Assembly: GCF_037975245.1 (NCBI RefSeq)
Contig: NC_092570.1
Coordinates: 11,821,001-11,885,000, forward strand
Length of the DNA: 64,000 nucleotides
Source of the DNA: Apostichopus japonicus
Lineage: Eukaryota > Echinodermata > Holothuroidea > Aspidochirotida > Stichopodidae
Direction: 5' to 3'
Of the stretch, positions 59,312 to 64,000 are shown in pieces. How positions within the stretch are numbered: the first letter of the stretch is position 1; every line of letters starts with the position of its first letter. The notes under the pieces are model-generated. The model ran no database searches and was not told the origin of the DNA. It was given only the letters and a program-made list of their open reading frames with translations. The position numbers were made by a program, and so were the translations under genes.

Positions 59312-61860
59312 TGTACAAGTTACTTATGCATGCCAGCAGAGTTTACACACAGACGATTTTGTCTTGCGATGAGAAAATGTTTGCAGCTGGTTATGAATCC
59401 TGTTAGCCAAAAGCCATTTTGAAAATTTAGCTTTAAATCTGCTAGTTTCTTTTGCAACAAATGATGTATTCTGACCACATGATTAAACTTGTTACATATG
59501 TCTTTGCCAGTTTGCTTTAGTAATTACAGATCCTTAAAGGTCTACACACACCTATGAATAACATTGTCCCACTCACTCTATTAGGCATTAGAAATCATGA
59601 AAATAGCTCTCATCAAAATCAAACATAGATTGTTTACAAGTTTTTTCTTAATTCTAGTTTTCTTATGAATAAACATTAGCTAATTTTGCACATTGATGAT
59701 ATATAGGGAGTGACTGCCTAATTTTTTTGTTATGTTATTCCTTTGTTTTTAAAACCTTTGTTTCAAGGACAATGAACACAGGTTCGTGGCCTTAGGTGAT
59801 TTTTTGAAGTAGTTTGTCTTCAACAAGAGGAGCATCACATACTTCAAATGATATATGTGGGCTTGTAACTAGGGGTTAACTTAAAGTGCTAAGATAAAAC
59901 TTTTGATGAGTGCAGCATTCTGTGTCATAGTTTGCACATATTTAATAAGTTTCCCAAAGTTGATCACACTTCAAATGTTTATATCTTGGAAACAAGAGCA
60001 GCTTTTGAATGAGATTATCATACACAACAAATGTACCCAATATGTGTCAAATAGCTAGGTGTCCATAGAACTTTAAAACCTACAGCTTTTTACTTTGAAA
60101 ACAAGCATCAACACATAGCTTAGTACTAGAAAGACACAATATCTATACTTATCCAAGTTTTATAAGGTTGTTCCATTGTGTAAGTTTGGGCAGGACAATA
60201 TAAATTAGAGCATTGCAGTTCTGTAGTTACTCGCATAAATCTGGGGGTATGGTTTGGGGGGATTAGGACATGGTTATTTGATTGGGGGTATGGTATGGTT
60301 TGGGGGGATTAGGACATGGTCATTTGATTTAGTACTAACATGCAACCAGCTGCGTTTGACATTTGCAACCAAAAGAATGTTTACTTTGCACAGTAAGCAG
60401 TAAGATATAGGAATAAGCACATTAATTATACCAGTATCTAACTATGGCTTGTCGAACCCATGTTAGTTCTGGGCTAGATGCATGGCTTTCACTTACACTA
60501 GACTCTGATCTGCAGCTCTGTGGACTGGTTGGACTAAGTGGATTTCTTTGTATGGAATCTGGCTCTGGACTGGATGCTGAACGATTTGAAACGACAGAAG
60601 AGCTGCGACTAACCCCGCAAATACATTTGCGACCAGAAGCTGGAAGGGAGCGTCCTAATAATTTTAATAACGTTTGCTCAGCTTGCTTTCTTCTTGGATT
60701 ATTTGTCATCGGTTCGTGACCAAGTAAGGTGTTGTTGTTGTTCTGATGCATGTCTGTTCTCCATAGAGGGCAGCAGATAAAAGAAACAGAGAAAACAAAT
60801 TGTTAATTATCAAAACTTCAACATCAGTGTAAGATCTGATATTTTGCCAAATCCAGTACAGGGAAAGGAGGGATGATCAATCTGGAAACAAAATAAATAA
60901 TTTCAACATAGATATAAAATTTACAGAAGGAAGGAATATTTTTCCAACTTATGTGGTTATGGACGTGTCCATAGTCTAATTTGAGATGATTTTTGCTAAG
61001 TTCCTGAGCTATAGAGCATTGTAACAAACAGTTCTTTATGTTCTGTAAGTATTAACACACTGTGAAGATAAAAGAATTAAATGTGAATATATATATTTAA
61101 AAAAAATCTAAATTTGAGAACCAATCATCATATGAAATCAGGTTGATAAGAAATGCAATTTCCCTGAATTGGAGGACGATATGGATTCTGAGGTTATTTC
61201 TTACAGACTAACTGCTAAAATAGTGATCTAATTTGAGGCTTTCTACACCTGGCCTCTCACATATAATATGACATATGTTCATCAATCATGACCCAATTTC
61301 TTCACACAGTGCTTGGGGCTAAATATATGTGTGTATGGGAGTGTAACATGCATCTATTTGCTCCACCTTATTCCAGAATCGAGATTTTGTCTCACTAAGC
61401 CTAAACTTGAATGAGATTAAATTCACAGACTACAAAAGTACCAATACAAAGCTATTATGCAAACAGCAGTGTAGTATATTCCACCACAAAATATTCATAG
61501 ATGGAAACATCTTACATGAAAGCCACAGTGAATATTACATACAACGTCAGAACACTTACAGAAAAGACTTTCATTAGTTCATTTAATTTGACTGATTTGA
61601 TAATAAAATAAATTTCATTTCATTTTGCAATAAACTATCTGCAGCAATTCACATTATTATTTTAATCATTCATGGAAGATACTGTGCAGTATCTTCCATT
61701 GAAGAGAAGACATTTCCAGATTCTTTGTGCTGAATTAATTGTACTGTTAATGTACTAAACCTTTGTCTAAATAAGTTTCATTAATTTTTAAGAAAGATTT
61801 GGCATAAAATCTTTCCCATGTTTTGAAAGTGCTGAAATACATAGCCAAGTTCAACCTTAA
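59312..61860. other. Intergenic stretch with a small G-rich duplication
   Basis: 60243-60329 has two copies of a roughly 45-50-bp unit (GGTATGGTTTGGGGGGATTA, GGACATGGT, ATTTGATT). Apart from the possible exon at 60422-60751 nothing else is recognised. Confidence 0.5.
60422..60751 (-). CDS. Possible serine/proline-rich exon
   Basis: A minus-strand open frame reads RRKQAEQTLLKLLGRSLP, ASGRKCICGVSRSSSVVSN, then a run rich in S, P and E (SASSPEPDSIQRNPLSPTSP). It has less biased, more protein-like composition than other ORFs around it. An acceptor-like ctatggagaacag lies just before the ATG at 60751, and a weak donor (ACATGG/gttcga) lies near 60448. No family recognised; it could be a disordered part of a regulatory protein whose other exons lie beyond the window. 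Confidence 0.35.
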   Translation of the reverse strand: MHQNNNNTLLGHEPMTNNPRRKQAEQTLLKLLGRSLPASGRKCICGVSRSSSVVSNRSASSPEPDSIQRNPLSPTSPQSCRSESSVSESHASSPELTWVRQAIVRYWYN

Positions 61861-62217
61861 AGGCATTGAAGACTTGCGCACAAAGAAACGTCTGATGCCG
61901 GTAATCTGACCTAGTTTCGAATGAGGTGTAACAGAAGTGTTACACCACCATGGATCCCAGAAAATACACACACAGCTTGCTACCGTCGATAATTAGACAC
62001 TAGTGTACAGTCCATACATATACAAGTACGGTCAATACCCACAACACAGTGTAAAAAGCAGCGATGGACATCTCAGGTCTAGATAAAAGATAACAATGTA
62101 TCATGTTTCATTACTATCTGCATTTTGTAGCCACACGAACAAAACGTCACTTGCAAGCAACGGAAAGTTAACTTTCTCAGATGGCGGCACGCGGTTTGGG
62201 GCGAGTCTTCAATGCCT
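61861..62217. mobile_element. TTAA-flanked DNA transposon, copy 2 (357 bp)
   Basis: TTAA at 61857-61860 and 62218-62221 flank termini AGGCATTGAAGACTTGCGC and, reversed, AGGCATTGAAGACTCGCCC. It aligns to 6387-6965 on both sides of a deletion that removes the part matching about 6560-6780. No coding capacity. Confidence 0.9.
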
Positions 62218-62221
62218 TTAA

Positions 62222-64000
62222 CTCTCAAAACTTTGTTGCAACAGTAAGGATACTTATGCAAATACTGTGACTGGAATTGCTTGTATATTGCAAGTCCACC
62301 TATCCAACTTGTGTCTCCCTTCTTCAACTATTTCAACTCAGATAAAGGAAACATACATTTTAAGTTAAGATGCTGTCACATAATTTCTCTAATTGTCAAG
62401 GATCATGAATATTCATTACAGTCATCTTACAATCTAAGGAAGGAAGAGACAGCAGCCACCATTGTGTCTACGACCCAGATTGATTAAGAGATCACCTGGT
62501 AAGTCTCTCCTAACTGAATGAATAAATCAATGACCGAGTTATATTCACGACCATCTTCACCTCAACAGTTCGCCATTAGGAAAACTCTAATTACCTAAAC
62601 ATTTACTTTAAGTGCAGGGGAGAATCTTAACTCAGAATGAAAGTGAGAGGTCCATCAAATTATCACAAATAGCAATGGTTGTATACAGAGAATAGCAAAC
62701 CTCTAAAAGCATTGCAAAGTGATGATCAAGGATATGTTCCAGTACTTAAACTATACAGTTACATCAAAGCTATGGGTCTGAGGCATTAAAATTGGAAATC
62801 AGGCAAAGCAAAGTACATAAAAACTTCCTCAGATGAAGTTGATGGAGTTTTGTAACATTTTAGTAATTGGAGCATTGGAAGGAGGTAAGGAGGCAAATAA
62901 CTAACTTGGGAATGTAGCAAATCTTCCTAATTAATAGCAAGATAAGGACTACATATGGAGTTGAAAGTTAAGTGATGGGGGGGGGGTGGGACAGGAGGAG
63001 GGGGCAAGAATTACCACACCATTCCTGTTACTCACATCTTAGAGTAATGTGTTTTCTTGGGGCAAAATATACCTGAAACAATTAATCTAAAAGAAAAGGT
63101 GGTAATTTGATTGGATATTCAATCTGTTGTCTTAAATCTAACCAGAAACACTGAAATGTGACTACATAATGTTAAGGGACACAGAAAATACACAAAGAAT
63201 ATTTCTGCATTTGTTATCCCAATAATCAGTAAAAGCATTAGACATCAAACATATTCCATTAAATAAATGGAAATTTGTTTGATCAATGCACATATAACAT
63301 CAACACTGCAAAAACTAAAAGTCAAAAAGGAAAATTTGTCCTGCAGCTTGAAAGGTGGGTAAAAACAGAAAAAGAAAATACGTTTATGTAAGCACAAACT
63401 TAAGAGTGAATTGCTCAAACAAGAACGAGGGTGCATCCATATCAATTATGACACACCAAGAAAATAAAATAACTCAATACAGGTTGGAGCAAAAGACAGT
63501 AACAGTTTCATTTGACAAGAGGATGACTAATGGAAATTGACTGTGAATGAATCGTATATCAGGAAACTATGGTGAACAAGTATTTTTAGCTGTTTTTGCC
63601 AGCTACATTTAGGCATTAAAGTGGAATGGGAAGATTTACTTCTTTCTCTAAAATTAGAAACAACATTTCCATTCAATCTAGCAAAGGAAGTGACATATCA
63701 GATTCTGACTTGTCAAACTAATGACTACAAATTTAACACCATTTTATGCCAATGAAAGTTAGAAACAAATAAGTTTGTTCCAAATTTGACTACAAAATGA
63801 ACAATTACAACCTCTCTGAAGAGAACTAGATGTCAGAGCTGATTTTGATTCTCTCACATGGTTGGTTGCACAGGCCTGATATCTAACTATAACCATGGAA
63901 AATGATCAGAATGATAAATGTTTGTACCTATGCTCCTCATGCTAGACAGAAACCTGATGTAGCACTTTTAGAAGAAAAGGGGGAAAAGGGAAAGTATGAT
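62222..64000. other. Non-coding AT-rich stretch to window end
   Basis: No gene or repeat family recognised; a G run lies at 62976-62985. Confidence 0.55.

Overview
This is a eukaryotic, AT-rich, repeat-heavy genomic window with split genes (gt/ag introns, AATAAA signals) and no bacterial features. The best organism guess is a marine deuterostome invertebrate. An echinoderm fits best: there is a foldback transposon with 15-bp tandem repeats in its inverted arms, like the sea-urchin TU elements as I recall them, and the CR1-like/RTE-like LINEs and tRNA-SINEs are of a type common in such animals. The species cannot be fixed from sequence alone.

Layout. 1-2100 is the edge of a 22-bp satellite, followed by a hairpin and a composite repeat (2341-2945). 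2946-8010 is non-coding except for an integrase scrap (about 3701), with two clean DNA-transposon insertions: a TTAA-flanked element (6387-6965) and a 9-bp-TSD, Mutator-like element (7163-8008). 8576-10759 holds exons of a transposase-like gene with a tandemly duplicated exon and an internal deletion. Tail to tail with it, on the minus strand (13825-12477), is a gene with a P2X7-type cysteine/histidine domain and one frameshift. 14056-16739 is a complete foldback element with an 8-bp target duplication. 17133-19262 is a 5'-truncated Ty3/gypsy pol on the minus strand.

20153-29400 is a nest of mobile elements: hAT-type MITEs, a perfect-centre palindrome, a CR1-like LINE broken by a 4.2-kb insertion with a visible target duplication, and inside that insertion an RTE-like LINE sitting between two (TA)n arrays. 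29843-37455 is the most unusual object: a 7.6-kb element with 36-bp terminal inverted repeats, about 225-bp subterminal tandem repeats in inverted orientation, and a decayed coding region that joins a transposase-like part, a USP-type ubiquitin protease-like part and a Ulp1/SENP-type protease-like part.

39186-46460 is the only clear host housekeeping gene: CLNS1A (pICln, a methylosome/snRNP assembly factor), with five visible coding exons in matching phase. Its intron 3 has an unexplained antisense ORF, and LINE and SINE fragments lie in its introns. 46461-64000 is mainly intergenic, with short minisatellites, two hAT-type elements with target duplications (55612-56900 and 58991-59303), a second copy of the TTAA element (61861-62217) and one possible serine-rich exon (60422-60751, minus). 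Apart from CLNS1A, nearly everything recognisable here is mobile-element derived.
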